Origin: D37C17 sp964551815
GTDB lineage: Bacteria; Fidelibacterota; Marinisomatia; SCGC-AAA003-L08; D37C17
Assembly: GCA_964551815.1 (NCBI GenBank)
Contig: CAZKEL010000003.1
Span: 3,226 to 67,225 of the forward strand
Length of the DNA stretch: 64,000 bases
Reading direction: 5' to 3'
The translations under genes were made by a program, and so were the position numbers. The notes beneath the pieces are model-generated. The model searched no databases, had not been told where the DNA came from, and saw only the letters and a list, made by a program, of their open reading frames with translations. Each line of letters begins with the position of its first letter. The first letter of the stretch is position 1. Below are positions 27,012 through 36,274 of this stretch, piece by piece.

Positions 27012-28763
27012 TCAGGCAGGAAGACAAATTTCGAAAGTTGAACCATTTCCCGGTTTACTGGAAACAGAAACAGTTCCGCCATGTAAACGGACGATATGCT
27101 TGACTATTGCAAGACCCAGCCCCGTACCTCCTTCATTGCGGGAGCGACCCTCATCCACTCTGTAAAACCTTTCAAATAGCCTGTCAAAATGAGCAGGATC
27201 AATCCCAATTCCCTCATCAGATATGCGGAGGGAAATCAGTTTATTTTTTTGTTCCACTGTCAGGGTTACTCTACCACCTGTATGGCTGTATTTGATGGCA
27301 TTATTTATCAGATTGACCAGGGCATCCTGAATGAGCCCGGGATTAAGGGGAGTTGCCAATTTTTCATCAATGTCTGTCTCAATTTGAATTTGCTTTTGCT
27401 TAATGTCATGGCTGCAGGTTGCAAGAGAATCCCCAATGATTGTGGTAAGGGGATAGACTTCAAAGTCAATCTGTTGTTTATCCTCTTTCTGCTCAATTCT
27501 GGACAAAAGCAGGAGGTCATCAATAATTTGGTTTAACCGGTCTGTATGACTGGCTGTAATCTTGAGAAATTTATGTTGATCTTTCGTGTTTTCCACCGTG
27601 AGGAGCGTTTCCACAAATCCTTTAATAGCAGTTATGGGAGTTTTTAGTTCATGAGAAACATTGGCAACAAATTCTTTGCGGATATTTTCAAGTTTTCGCA
27701 TCCTGGTTATATCATTGAAAACCACTACAGAACCAATACTTTCACCCTCTGCATTTAATAGGGCAGTTCCCCTTGCTATTAAATATTTTGAGGATTCAGA
27801 AATGTAAATTTCCTGCTCATTGAAACGCTCCGGTGAGGTTAGCTGTTGAAAATAATTAATGAACTCTGCATTACGGATAAGTCCAAATACGGATTTACCA
27901 ATAGACTTTTCAATATCCAATTTAAAAAGAGCTGACCCTGCTTTATTTAGCATGATAATCTCTCCTGCATTGGTGAGGGCAATGACTGCTTCTACCATAC
28001 TGCTGAGAATGGCAGACTGCTCATTTTTTTTCTCCGTAATAAATTGAATTCTTTCATCCAGCTCAGCTGCCATGCTGTTTAGTGAATCTGCCAAATGATT
28101 TAATTCATTGGTTGCAAACCGGGGAAGTTTGGTAGAAAAATCACCACTTGAAAATTGAGCGGCTCCAGCTTCCATTTCCATTAGCGGTGAGGATATTTTT
28201 TTTGAAATATAGAAACTCCCTGCTAACGCCAGAATTGTGATGAAAAGTACTGAGATAAAAAGCTTTACATAGAGTTTTGTAATTTTTTCCTGCAGGTCTG
28301 TAATAGGCAGGGAGCTGCGTATCACCAATTGAATTCCCTGTATGGAAATGGGGATGGCAAGATACATCATTTCTTTTTGAACCGTGGCACTAAATCGGAT
28401 AGACATCCCCGTACTATCATTAAATGCAGATTGTATTTCCGGCCGATTTATATGGTTATCCATTTCTGCAGGGTTATGCTGTGAATCACCTAACACCTTT
28501 CCCGATTCATCAATAATCGTAAAGCGAGTTTGAGTGTTTTGACCCAATCTTTGACACAGCTTAGTTAAAGCATTTATATCGTGAAGGTTTGAACCTGACA
28601 GTGATTCACTAAATAATATTGCTCTGGAAGTGAGATCGTTAACTTTCTCCTCATAATAAAACTCCTTCATGGAAGTGGTAAAGAACCAGGCTGAAGCAGA
28701 CACTACCACGATAATCAATAAAAAAAATGCCAGAAATATGCGTGAGGATAGGGTTTGAAACAT
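27012..28763 (-). CDS. phoR: Phosphate-responsive sensor histidine kinase
   Basis: 583 residues: N-terminal span (residues 8-28), periplasmic sensor segment, second span near 165-185, HAMP, PAS (ILSSMVEAVIALTNAGEIIMLN), HisKA with phospho-acceptor His in NVSHELKTPITAIKGF, and an ATPase domain (N box NLINNAIKYSH, G boxes DEGIGI and GGTGLGLAIVKH). It phosphorylates PhoB under phosphate starvation. It follows phoB by 6 bases. The PhoR name rests on domain order and location between phoB and pstS. Confidence 0.9.
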   Translation of the reverse strand: MFQTLSSRIFLAFFLLIIVVVSASAWFFTTSMKEFYYEEKVNDLTSRAILFSESLSGSNLHDINALTKLCQRLGQNTQTRFTIIDESGKVLGDSQHNPAEMDNHINRPEIQSAFNDSTGMSIRFSATVQKEMMYLAIPISIQGIQLVIRSSLPITDLQEKITKLYVKLFISVLFITILALAGSFYISKKISSPLMEMEAGAAQFSSGDFSTKLPRFATNELNHLADSLNSMAAELDERIQFITEKKNEQSAILSSMVEAVIALTNAGEIIMLNKAGSALFKLDIEKSIGKSVFGLIRNAEFINYFQQLTSPERFNEQEIYISESSKYLIARGTALLNAEGESIGSVVVFNDITRMRKLENIRKEFVANVSHELKTPITAIKGFVETLLTVENTKDQHKFLKITASHTDRLNQIIDDLLLLSRIEQKEDKQQIDFEVYPLTTIIGDSLATCSHDIKQKQIQIETDIDEKLATPLNPGLIQDALVNLINNAIKYSHTGGRVTLTVEQKNKLISLRISDEGIGIDPAHFDRLFERFYRVDEGRSRNEGGTGLGLAIVKHIVRLHGGTVSVSSKPGNGSTFEICLPA

Positions 28764-28769
28764 TGAGTA

Positions 28770-29471
28770 TTATTCTTCCCTTATGAAGCGGTATCCAACA
28801 CCGCGGACTGTTTTGATAAACCTGCTGGACGCTCCTAATTTTTTTCTGAGGCCTACTATTTGAAAATCAATGCTTCTGTCAGTTACAGGATAATCTTCAC
28901 CACGAACTTCATCAATCAACTGATTGCGGGTGAACACCCAATCAGGGTGACTGGCAAGAGTAAATAAAATTTGAAATTCGGTGTAAGTGAGTTCAATTTT
29001 TTCTCCCTTAACGGCAACCTCCCTTTTGCCGGAATGAATAGTTAATTCATCAAATGTAAGCTCCTCCCTATCCCCTCCCTGGGTTTGTTGATTTCTTCGT
29101 AGCAGGGCATTCACCCGTGCCAACAAAACTTTGATTGAAAAGGGTTTGGTTACATAGTCATCTGCTCCCATTTCCAGCCCCTTTATTATGTCTTCCTCCT
29201 CTCCTTTTGCTGTGAGCATGAGAATGGGTATAGAGGCAGTCAGTGTATCATTTTTTAAAATTCTGCAGACTTCTAAGCCATTAATTCCCGGCATCATTAA
29301 ATCAAGAATTATCAAAGAAGGCGTAATTAATCTAGCGGCTTTCACTGCTTCACTGCCATCCGGGGCATACTCCGTAGAATATCCAATGGATTGTATATTA
29401 AAACCTACCAATTCACGAATACTTTCTTCGTCATCAACTATTAAGATTTTGATATTTTTATCCTTCTGCAT
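28770..29471 (-). CDS. phoB: OmpR/PhoB-family response regulator
   Basis: 233 residues: receiver domain with acidic pocket (VDDEE), phospho-acceptor Asp57 (ILDLMMPG) and Lys109 (VTKPF), and a winged-helix domain ending in RFIKTVRGVGYRF. Binds Pho boxes to switch on the pst and related genes. Co-transcribed with phoR and divergent from a Na/phosphate symporter. Confidence 0.92.
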   Translation of the reverse strand: MQKDKNIKILIVDDEESIRELVGFNIQSIGYSTEYAPDGSEAVKAARLITPSLIILDLMMPGINGLEVCRILKNDTLTASIPILMLTAKGEEEDIIKGLEMGADDYVTKPFSIKVLLARVNALLRRNQQTQGGDREELTFDELTIHSGKREVAVKGEKIELTYTEFQILFTLASHPDWVFTRNQLIDEVRGEDYPVTDRSIDFQIVGLRKKLGASSRFIKTVRGVGYRFIREE

Positions 29472-29492
29472 TTGGTAATTTAGTTTTTATCC

Positions 29493-29511
29493 ATGAGGAT
29501 TGTATGAGGAT
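29493..29511. promoter_or_regulatory. 11-bp-phased direct repeat between phoB and the Na/Pi symporter
   Basis: ATGAGGAT occurs twice (29493-29500 and 29504-29511), starts 11 bases apart, within the 118-base divergent region. The spacing matches the Pho-box-like site before pstS, but the bases do not, so binding by PhoB is only a suggestion. Confidence 0.3.
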
Positions 29512-29589
29512 TTCCGATAATGAAAATTATGCTGAATCTGCTTGAAATTTATATTGTAAATTTTACGCTTCAACCATTGCTGACATTAA

Positions 29590-30684
29590 GTGAATAAAAG
29601 ATATATTTCTCTGATAAAAGTGGCAGGAGTCATTCTGTCACTTTATTTATTTCTGGTGGGAATTAAAGGGCTATCCTCCGGGATAAAAGCACTGGGAGGT
29701 GATTTCGCCAAAGAAATCATGACCACCACCAGCGATCCCTTTCTTGCACTTTTTATTGGGATATTGGCCACGACCTTATTTCAGAGTTCCTCCACTACTA
29801 CTTCAATTATTGTAGGCATGGTGAGCGGGGGAGCAGTAAGCCTTACAGGTGCCATCCCCATGATTATGGGAGCCAATATCGGAACCACCGTTACTAATAC
29901 CATTGTGTCTATCGGTCATATTAATCGTGGTGGAGAGTTCAAGCGAGCCTTTTCAGCTTCTACGGTGCACGATTTTTTTAATATAATGGCTGTACTCATT
30001 TTATTTCCTATTGAAATAATGTTTGGATTTATAGAAAAAACTGCGACAGGTTTAGGTACACTCCTCTTTGGGACAATAAGCACCAATGAAGTATTTAAAA
30101 GCCCCATAAAAACAGCAATTAAATGGGGTGCAAAACATTTGGAGTCTCTCAGTTTTGATAACAATACCCTATATATTTTCCTCAGCATATTGCTCACCTT
30201 TGCCATGCTCTATAGTATTGTAAAACTGCTGAGAAGTCTGGTATTAGATAATATCAAACAATATTTTGACCAGTATATTTTTAAGACTGCGTTAAGGGCA
30301 ATCATTTTTGGGATGATTCTTACTATAATGGTGCAAAGCTCTTCCATCACTACTTCAACCATTGTGCCTTTGGCAGGAGCAGGGGTAGTGACCCTGCGGC
30401 AGCTCTATCCCTTTACATTAGGGGCAAATATCGGAACCACCGTCACGGCTCTGTTGGCTTCCCTGACTCTAAATGTTACTGCCATGGTGGCTGCTTTTGC
30501 CCATTTGTTTTTTAATATTTTTGGAATTGTACTCATTTTTATGAATCCTCTACTGCGTGACATTCCCGTTAAGGTGGCAGAATGGATTGCTGATGTTTCC
30601 ATAAAGAATAAATTTATACCGGTAATTTATTTGCTGAGTTTCTTCTTCTTATTACCCCTCTTAACCATTTTTCTTGGGAGATAA
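29590..30684 (+). CDS. Na+/phosphate symporter, PNaS family (NptA-like)
   Basis: 364 residues, about eight to nine membrane spans, with the duplicated family motif QSSSTTTSIIVGMV and QSSSITTSTIVPLA, each followed by a GANIGTTVT segment. These mark the SLC34/NptA phosphate-sodium carriers. The start is GTG at 29590; no ATG fits. It is divergent from phoB and followed after 2 bases by a PhoU-like protein, a common pairing. It probably gives low-energy phosphate uptake or efflux beside the Pst system. Confidence 0.9.
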   Translation: MNKRYISLIKVAGVILSLYLFLVGIKGLSSGIKALGGDFAKEIMTTTSDPFLALFIGILATTLFQSSSTTTSIIVGMVSGGAVSLTGAIPMIMGANIGTTVTNTIVSIGHINRGGEFKRAFSASTVHDFFNIMAVLILFPIEIMFGFIEKTATGLGTLLFGTISTNEVFKSPIKTAIKWGAKHLESLSFDNNTLYIFLSILLTFAMLYSIVKLLRSLVLDNIKQYFDQYIFKTALRAIIFGMILTIMVQSSSITTSTIVPLAGAGVVTLRQLYPFTLGANIGTTVTALLASLTLNVTAMVAAFAHLFFNIFGIVLIFMNPLLRDIPVKVAEWIADVSIKNKFIPVIYLLSFFFLLPLLTIFLGR

Positions 30685-30686
30685 TT

Positions 30687-31352
30687 ATGTTTAAACAGAT
30701 ATTTGAAATATTTAACTCCAATAGCTTATATGAACAAGCGTTGGAAGAATGCCACGAAATGTTGGATATTGATCTGACTATGTTTAAGGCGTCAATCCAG
30801 TCTTTGCGTAAATCAGACTCATCAGAAATTGATATTGATATCTATGCCATGGATAAAAAAATTAATGAATTTGAAAGGGATGTCCGTCGGAAAATCATGA
30901 CCCATCTTGCTGTTGGCGGAAAGGAGGATGTTGGTTCCGGGTTGGTACTTGTTTCGGTGGTTATTGATATAGAAAGAATTGGAGATTATACAAAAAATAT
31001 TTATGATCTTGCCGTCACCCATCCAAAAAGGTTGGATGGGGGAGCAGCTGAAACACGCCTGAGTGAAATTGAAAAAATATCCTATTCTCTTTTTGAAGAT
31101 TCTATTGATGCTTTTAAAAAGCAGGATATTGACAAAGCCCGCAATTTAATGGGATTTTATAAAGACAATATTTCTTCACAGGCAGACAGCATCACCAATG
31201 ATATCATTTCTGGTACTGTTGAAAATATTCAGGCAGGTGAAGCCGCAGCAGTAGCTCTGTATGCTCGCTATCTTAAAAGAATTGCAGCCCATTCCAGAAA
31301 TCTGATTTCTTCTGTGGTTAATCCTTTTGAACGCATAGGATATCCTGAATAA
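30687..31352 (+). CDS. PhoU-like protein paired with the Na/Pi symporter
   Basis: 221 residues of helical, PhoU-domain type sequence (MDKKINEFERDVRRKIM, then VVIDIERIGDYTKNIYDLA), distinct from the PhoU at 21742. Its position 2 bases after the symporter suggests it regulates that carrier; such proteins are often a fused cytosolic domain of NptA homologues. Second PhoU-type protein in the window. Confidence 0.85.
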   Translation: MFKQIFEIFNSNSLYEQALEECHEMLDIDLTMFKASIQSLRKSDSSEIDIDIYAMDKKINEFERDVRRKIMTHLAVGGKEDVGSGLVLVSVVIDIERIGDYTKNIYDLAVTHPKRLDGGAAETRLSEIEKISYSLFEDSIDAFKKQDIDKARNLMGFYKDNISSQADSITNDIISGTVENIQAGEAAAVALYARYLKRIAAHSRNLISSVVNPFERIGYPE

Positions 31353-31520
31353 ATGTATAAGTTCATCTGGTTATATCTTTCTGCATTCGGCATTATGTTT
31401 GCCATACTGTCCTGGAGCCAGGAATCAGGGTTGCTCCCTGCAGATATTGGTTCCTTGAAAGGGTTTCTGGCCCTTATAACAGGCACTGCCCTGTATTCCT
31501 TAGTAGGCAGAAAAGTATAA
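31353..31520 (+). CDS. 55-residue membrane protein after the PhoU-like gene
   Basis: The ATG begins directly after the TAA of the PhoU-like gene and the frame runs 55 codons to TAA at 31520. The peptide has two hydrophobic stretches (FIWLYLSAFGIMFAILSW and LKGFLALITGTALYSLVG) around a short polar turn, so it should span the membrane twice. It is probably the third gene of the symporter operon. No family recognised. Confidence 0.5.
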   Translation: MYKFIWLYLSAFGIMFAILSWSQESGLLPADIGSLKGFLALITGTALYSLVGRKV

Positions 31521-31827
31521 TCCTCCTCTAATTCCCGCTTAAAATTATTTTTTATATAGAAGAATTATTAAAAAATATAATAGGATATTTGTATCTTATT
31601 ATAAATGTTTAATAAATTATTCGCTGTTACTGATAAATGTATTTCAGTGTTTAGCTTTATCTCAATTGAAACGGGATTAAATTTTTATAAAAATCTTCAG
31701 GGGCAGAAACTGATATGGCTCTATCGTGACTTTCCTCCCAACTAAAGTTATGATAATTTTCTGCCCCTCCCCTATTTAATGGCGGGATTATTCGCCATAG
31801 TTAACACAATAAACCAGAAAATAACTG
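31521..31827. other. Intergenic region (307 bases) with structured leader-like sequence
   Basis: This stretch separates the phosphate block from the second oxidase operon. It is very AT-rich at first, with TATTATAAAT near 31596-31605 as a possible -10. An 11-bp inverted repeat (AGGGGCAGAAA at 31699-31709, TTTCTGCCCCT at 31758-31768) and then AATGGCG...CGCCAT could fold in the transcript. It matches no riboswitch I recognise. Confidence 0.4.
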
Positions 31828-32187
31828 ATGACAACTTTTGTAAATAAATCTGTAAATCACCTGTTTAATGAGGGTTGGTCCTTTTTTGAGGCGGGGGATT
31901 ATTATCAGGCACATGAAGCCTGGGAACATATATGGAAAACAGGCGGTGAAGATGTGAGAAAAAATATCAAAGGGTTTATTCAGCTTTCCGGAGGAGTAAT
32001 AAAAAGCAGCCATGGACATATTCAGGCTGCTGAATATCTTTTTCACCGTGCTTATGAAAATTTAAAACTATCCAGTGGTTTGAGTTCCGGAAAACTTACA
32101 AACCTGCTTGTGAAAAAAATACACAAAGTCCTGAAAAACAGAAGTCAAATTTCCGCAGTTTCTAAAACTGCCTACTTTATCCATTAA
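31828..32187 (+). CDS. DUF309 protein
   Basis: 119 residues with the DUF309 pattern: FNEGWSFFEAGDYYQAHEAWEHIW at the start (paired Glu/His/Trp) followed by helices with KGFIQLSGGVIKSSHGH. Small cytosolic helical family with no proven biochemical role. It lies 44 bases before coxB of the second oxidase and may be its first gene. Confidence 0.75.
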   Translation: MTTFVNKSVNHLFNEGWSFFEAGDYYQAHEAWEHIWKTGGEDVRKNIKGFIQLSGGVIKSSHGHIQAAEYLFHRAYENLKLSSGLSSGKLTNLLVKKIHKVLKNRSQISAVSKTAYFIH

Positions 32188-32231
32188 TTCATACACTCAT
32201 TTTATTTTTTGAAAGGAGGCATAATTCAAAA

Positions 32232-33056
32232 ATGAATAATATCCTGTGCAACTTTATCCAAATCTTCCGGAAGAAGAAAATATCTCTTCTAAATGGAATT
32301 TGGTTTCTTGATCCTCCCAAAGATGTTTCTCTGGATGGATATAGGATTGACAATGTAATTCAATATACTGACTTGGTAATTACTATTTACTTCAGCATTG
32401 TTGTACTGCTGATGCTGTATTTTATTTTGAAATACCGTAATCGGCCGGGACATAAAGCTGTATATGAAAAAGGGGAATCTAAAAAACATATTGGATTCAC
32501 TTTATGTATGGGGATGCTGGTGTTTCTCTCTATTGATGTGGTAATTGAAAGCATGTCATTCAGAGATCTAAAAGAAGCATTCTGGAATTTTCCCAAAGGA
32601 GACAATATAGTTAAGGTAGAAGTGATGCCTCAGCAATATGCCTGGAATTTCAGATATGCAGGTGCAGATGGTTTGTTTGATACGGAAGACGATTTAATTC
32701 CGGCACAAAACCAAATGCATATTCCTGTAAATACTCCTGTTGTCATTCAAATTGCACCTCTGGATGTTATTCACTCATTTTATATACCCAATTTCAGGGT
32801 GAAGGTGGATGCTACTCCCGGGATGGTTAACACTATGTGGTTCCAAGCCACTGAAACTGGTGAATTTGAAATAGCCTGTGCAGAGTTATGCGGGAACAGC
32901 CATTACAGAATGAAGGGGATTCTAACAGTTGAATCTCAGGAAGATTATCACAATTGGTTAAATACCTTGGAAGAGGAAGGCCCAGAGGACGAATGGGATG
33001 ATGAAGATGATGGTGTACCCTCAAGATGGGGCTGGGCATGGAAGGAGTCTGAATAA
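32232..33056 (+). CDS. coxB: Cytochrome c oxidase subunit II (operon 2)
   Basis: 274 residues with two membrane spans and a CuA domain: VIHSFYIPN, the CxxxC pair in CAELCGNSH, His and Met in HYRMKG. No cytochrome c domain. The C-terminus is acidic (EEEGPEDEWDDEDDG), like the first copy. AAAGGAGG lies 12 bases before the ATG. Its stop overlaps the coxA start by one base (TAATG). PQQYAWNFRYAG precedes the copper site. Confidence 0.95.
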   Translation: MNNILCNFIQIFRKKKISLLNGIWFLDPPKDVSLDGYRIDNVIQYTDLVITIYFSIVVLLMLYFILKYRNRPGHKAVYEKGESKKHIGFTLCMGMLVFLSIDVVIESMSFRDLKEAFWNFPKGDNIVKVEVMPQQYAWNFRYAGADGLFDTEDDLIPAQNQMHIPVNTPVVIQIAPLDVIHSFYIPNFRVKVDATPGMVNTMWFQATETGEFEIACAELCGNSHYRMKGILTVESQEDYHNWLNTLEEEGPEDEWDDEDDGVPSRWGWAWKESE

Positions 33057-34780
33057 TGAGTAATAGTCACGAACAATCATTTTGGTCTAAGTATATTTTT
33101 TCCTTAGATCATAAAACAATCGGAAAACAATTTCTTTGGCTTGGAATCTTTTTTCTTCTTTTTGGAGGTTTCCAGGCAATGTTGATCCGGTGGTCTCTAT
33201 CAAATAATATGGAACCCCTGCCCTGGTGGCTGCTTGGTGATTTTCTCTATCAATCCTCTCCGGTAGGTGCTGGAATTATTGGGCCTGATGCGTATAATCA
33301 GCTCTTTACCATGCACGGTACGATTATGATTTTCTGGGCAATCACTCCCATTCTTATAGGTGCATTTGGGAACTTTTGTATCCCTCTTCAAATTGGTGCA
33401 CCTGATATGGTATTTCCTAAACTGAATATGATCTCATTTTGGACCATGTTCTTAGCATCAGTGGTATTATTGTTTTCCTATCTTTTACCGGAAGGAACAG
33501 CAGCCGGTGGATGGACTTCCTATCCACCTCTTAGTACCCCCGTTGGAGGAATACCAGGGCAGGGGCAAACCCTGTGGACTTTATCCCTCACTCTTGCAGG
33601 TACATCCACTCTTATGGGAGCCATCAACTATATTACCACCATTGTCAGATTAAGAGCACCGGGAATGGGCTATTTTAAGATGCCACTTACCACCTGGGGA
33701 TTATTCCTCACCAGTATTCTGAATGCACTTTTTGTACCCATTATTGCTGCTGGTCTTATTATTCTTCTTTTAGACAATGTTGCAGGAACCCAATTTCTTG
33801 TTGCAGGTTCAAAAGCTACCATACCCGGTGGTGACCCTCTTTTGTATCAACATGTGTTCTGGATTTTTGGGCACCCTGAAGTGTATATCCTTATTCTGCC
33901 TGCATGGGGAATTGTTTCTGATTTGCTGTCTGTATTTTCACGCAAACCTGCCTTCGGTTATAAGGTGACTGCCATCTGTATGTGTACCATTACTGCCCTC
34001 AGTGGGATCGTTTGGGGTCATCACATGTACACCACAGGAATGAGTCCCCTGCTGGGAAAAACCTTCATGTTTCTTACCCTCCTTATCAGTATTCCCTCCT
34101 CCATATTCTTTTTGAACTGGCTGGGTACGCTGTGGAAAGGGGCATTGAAATTTGATGTGCCTATGTTATTCGCCATGTCTGTTATGTGGGTTTTCGGATT
34201 AGGAGGATTAACCGGTCTGTATAATGCAACCATCACTTCAGATATTTACCTTCATGATACGTATTTTGTAGTGGGTCATTTCCATTATACTATGGCTGCG
34301 TCCGTTTTGTTTGGAGGTTTTGCTGCTATCTATTTCTGGTTCCCTAAAATGTTTGGGAGAGATTTGGATCCCACTATGGGAAAAATTCACTTCTGGGGTT
34401 CTTTTATTCCCTTAAATCTTGTCTTTTTCAATATGATGGTTATGGGATATGCAGGTCACCACCGCCGCATTTTTGATCCCTCTGAATTTGAATTCCTAAA
34501 ACCCGTTTTAGGGTTGAATGACTTTATGACTACCTCAGCTTTTATTTTAGGGGCAGTACAGGTATTATTTGCTTTCAATTTTGTTTGGAGCTTGGTGAAA
34601 GGGAAACTTGCTGAAAGAAATCCCTGGGGTGCAGCAACCCTTGAATGGACAGTGGATTATCCTATCCCTCACGGCAATTTTTCCGCTACACCGCAGGTGG
34701 TCAATGGACCACACGAATATAGTCATCCTTCTTTAAAGGATAAGGATTGGCTGGCACAATCAGAACCAATACCTTCCTGA
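33056..34780 (+). CDS. coxA: Cytochrome c oxidase subunit I (operon 2)
   Basis: 574 residues, 12 spans. CuB/crosslink motif GHPEVYILILP, WGHHMY, and VGHFHYT carry the copper and heme ligands; the Glu of HPEVY indicates A1 type. It differs from the subunit at 18028 (GHPEVY rather than AHPEVY, and different loops), so it is a true second oxidase. It is followed at once by two subunit III-like genes. Confidence 0.95.
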   Translation: MSNSHEQSFWSKYIFSLDHKTIGKQFLWLGIFFLLFGGFQAMLIRWSLSNNMEPLPWWLLGDFLYQSSPVGAGIIGPDAYNQLFTMHGTIMIFWAITPILIGAFGNFCIPLQIGAPDMVFPKLNMISFWTMFLASVVLLFSYLLPEGTAAGGWTSYPPLSTPVGGIPGQGQTLWTLSLTLAGTSTLMGAINYITTIVRLRAPGMGYFKMPLTTWGLFLTSILNALFVPIIAAGLIILLLDNVAGTQFLVAGSKATIPGGDPLLYQHVFWIFGHPEVYILILPAWGIVSDLLSVFSRKPAFGYKVTAICMCTITALSGIVWGHHMYTTGMSPLLGKTFMFLTLLISIPSSIFFLNWLGTLWKGALKFDVPMLFAMSVMWVFGLGGLTGLYNATITSDIYLHDTYFVVGHFHYTMAASVLFGGFAAIYFWFPKMFGRDLDPTMGKIHFWGSFIPLNLVFFNMMVMGYAGHHRRIFDPSEFEFLKPVLGLNDFMTTSAFILGAVQVLFAFNFVWSLVKGKLAERNPWGAATLEWTVDYPIPHGNFSATPQVVNGPHEYSHPSLKDKDWLAQSEPIPS

Positions 34781-34785
34781 TATTT

Positions 34786-35370
34786 ATGCCCTCAGCCACA
34801 ATAGTAAAAAGAACAGCACCATTGCAGGAAGACAATTTCACTTCCTATTTGGGTATGATTATCGGAATCGGATCCTTTGCCATGCTCTTCATCGCCTTAT
34901 TTGCCAGCTATGGTGTATTAAGAACAAGAGCCGGCGTCTGGATGGGATATACCATTGGAACCCTTCCTTTAGTTTTGTTATGGGTAAATACGGTGGTACT
35001 ATGTCTAAGCAGTTTCACTCTGTTTAAATCTGCACAATCTGCCAAAGCTAGTAATTTGATTACTTTGAGGAACAGAGTTATAACAACCTTGTGTTTTGGC
35101 GTTGTGTTTTTACTGCTGCAGATTGTACTGTGGAATTTGCTCATGAAGGAGGGATTTATTATTTCAGCCCATCAGGCAGGTTCAGTGTTTTATATGCTCT
35201 CCGGTCTGCATGGACTGCATGTCCTTGGGGGTCTTTCTGCATTGGGTTGGATGCTCTTCAAAATAATGCAAAACTCGTTTAAAGAAAAATACGGGGTAAT
35301 GGTAGGCATGTTTTGGCATTTCCTCACAGTTGTTTGGATTGCATTTTTCATTTTTGTCGTAATTGTTTAA
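34786..35370 (+). CDS. Subunit III-like membrane protein, first of two
   Basis: 194 residues from the ATG at 34786, 6 bases after the coxA stop; an in-frame ATG at 34747 lies inside coxA. Five spans with GLHGLHVLGGLSALGW and a final GVMVGMFWHFLTVVWIAFF, the subunit III pattern, but the N-terminal half is divergent. A second, more canonical subunit III follows, so this one may be an additional membrane subunit. Confidence 0.8.
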   Translation: MPSATIVKRTAPLQEDNFTSYLGMIIGIGSFAMLFIALFASYGVLRTRAGVWMGYTIGTLPLVLLWVNTVVLCLSSFTLFKSAQSAKASNLITLRNRVITTLCFGVVFLLLQIVLWNLLMKEGFIISAHQAGSVFYMLSGLHGLHVLGGLSALGWMLFKIMQNSFKEKYGVMVGMFWHFLTVVWIAFFIFVVIV

Positions 35371-35389
35371 TATTTAACGGGAGTAATCA

Positions 35390-35983
35390 ATGAACCAAAA
35401 TCAAGCATTGCCCATTCCTGCAAATGATCCCTTTGGTAAAGCAACCACAGGGAAATTGGGAATGTGGTTATTCATAATTATTGACGGCTTATCCTTTGCG
35501 GGACTACTTATCGCCGGTGCTGCGCTGAGGGCATCTGCTCCGGCTTGGCCTGCTGCAGGTGAAATTCTCAATATTCCCCTAACTGCCTTCAATACCTTTC
35601 TGCTTATTTGTACCAGCTTTACTATGGTTATGGCATTAAATGCCATTCAAAAAGGAGATAATGCCGGGTTAAAGAAATATCTCACCTATACCATGGCAGG
35701 GGGAATTGTCTTTTTAGGAATTCAGGTGTATGAATATTACCATTTCATCGCTAACGGTTTTTTACTGAATACCAGTATATATTCCGGAGTATTTTATGTG
35801 ACCACCTGTTTTCATGGTCTGCATGTACTTTCCGGTGTCATCTATATAGCTATAATTCTTTATGCCGCATCAAAAAATAGATATTCAGCAGACAATTGGG
35901 ATCATGTAGAAATCTTAGGATTGTTCTGGCATTTTGTTGACTTAGTTTGGATTCTGGTATTCACCGTTATTTACCTCATATAA
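35390..35983 (+). CDS. coxC: Cytochrome c oxidase subunit III, second of two
   Basis: 197 residues. GKLGMWLFIIIDGLSFAGL, the EYYHFIANGF loop, CFHGLHVLSGVIY and GLFWHFVDLVWILVF match subunit III more fully than the preceding gene. Twenty bases separate the two. Tandem subunit III-type genes in one operon resemble the split subunits found in some caa3/NO-reductase-related clusters. Confidence 0.88.
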   Translation: MNQNQALPIPANDPFGKATTGKLGMWLFIIIDGLSFAGLLIAGAALRASAPAWPAAGEILNIPLTAFNTFLLICTSFTMVMALNAIQKGDNAGLKKYLTYTMAGGIVFLGIQVYEYYHFIANGFLLNTSIYSGVFYVTTCFHGLHVLSGVIYIAIILYAASKNRYSADNWDHVEILGLFWHFVDLVWILVFTVIYLI

Positions 35984-35995
35984 AAGGAGAATTTT

Positions 35996-36274
35996 ATGGA
36001 CGATCATAAATCAATATATATAAAGAATGCCATTTGGCTCACCATTCTCACCGTGTTGGAAGTAGGGGTAGCTTTTATTGAAATTTCCAGAACCGGACAG
36101 ATTGTATTGTTATTTGCCTTTGCTGCTACCAAAATGTTAATGGTAGCCATGATTTATATGCATGTGCGTTATGAAACAAAGGTATTACAAAAAATCCTAT
36201 TCATACCTATCCCCGCGGGGATTCTTTTTACCATTGCACTCATGTATGATATTCCCTTTAGGTGGGTGTATTAA
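35996..36274 (+). CDS. coxD: Cytochrome c oxidase subunit IV (operon 2)
   Basis: 92 residues, three predicted spans, with AATKMLMVAMIYMHVRYETK matching the conserved middle span of prokaryotic subunit IV. AAAGGAG precedes the start. Its TAA overlaps the ATG of the next small gene (TAATG). Confidence 0.82.
   Translation: MDDHKSIYIKNAIWLTILTVLEVGVAFIEISRTGQIVLLFAFAATKMLMVAMIYMHVRYETKVLQKILFIPIPAGILFTIALMYDIPFRWVY

Noticed and set aside
31605..31745. 46-codon plus-strand ORF in the intergenic gap
   Set aside because: No ribosome binding site, no recognisable composition, and it overlaps the inverted repeat. Likely chance.
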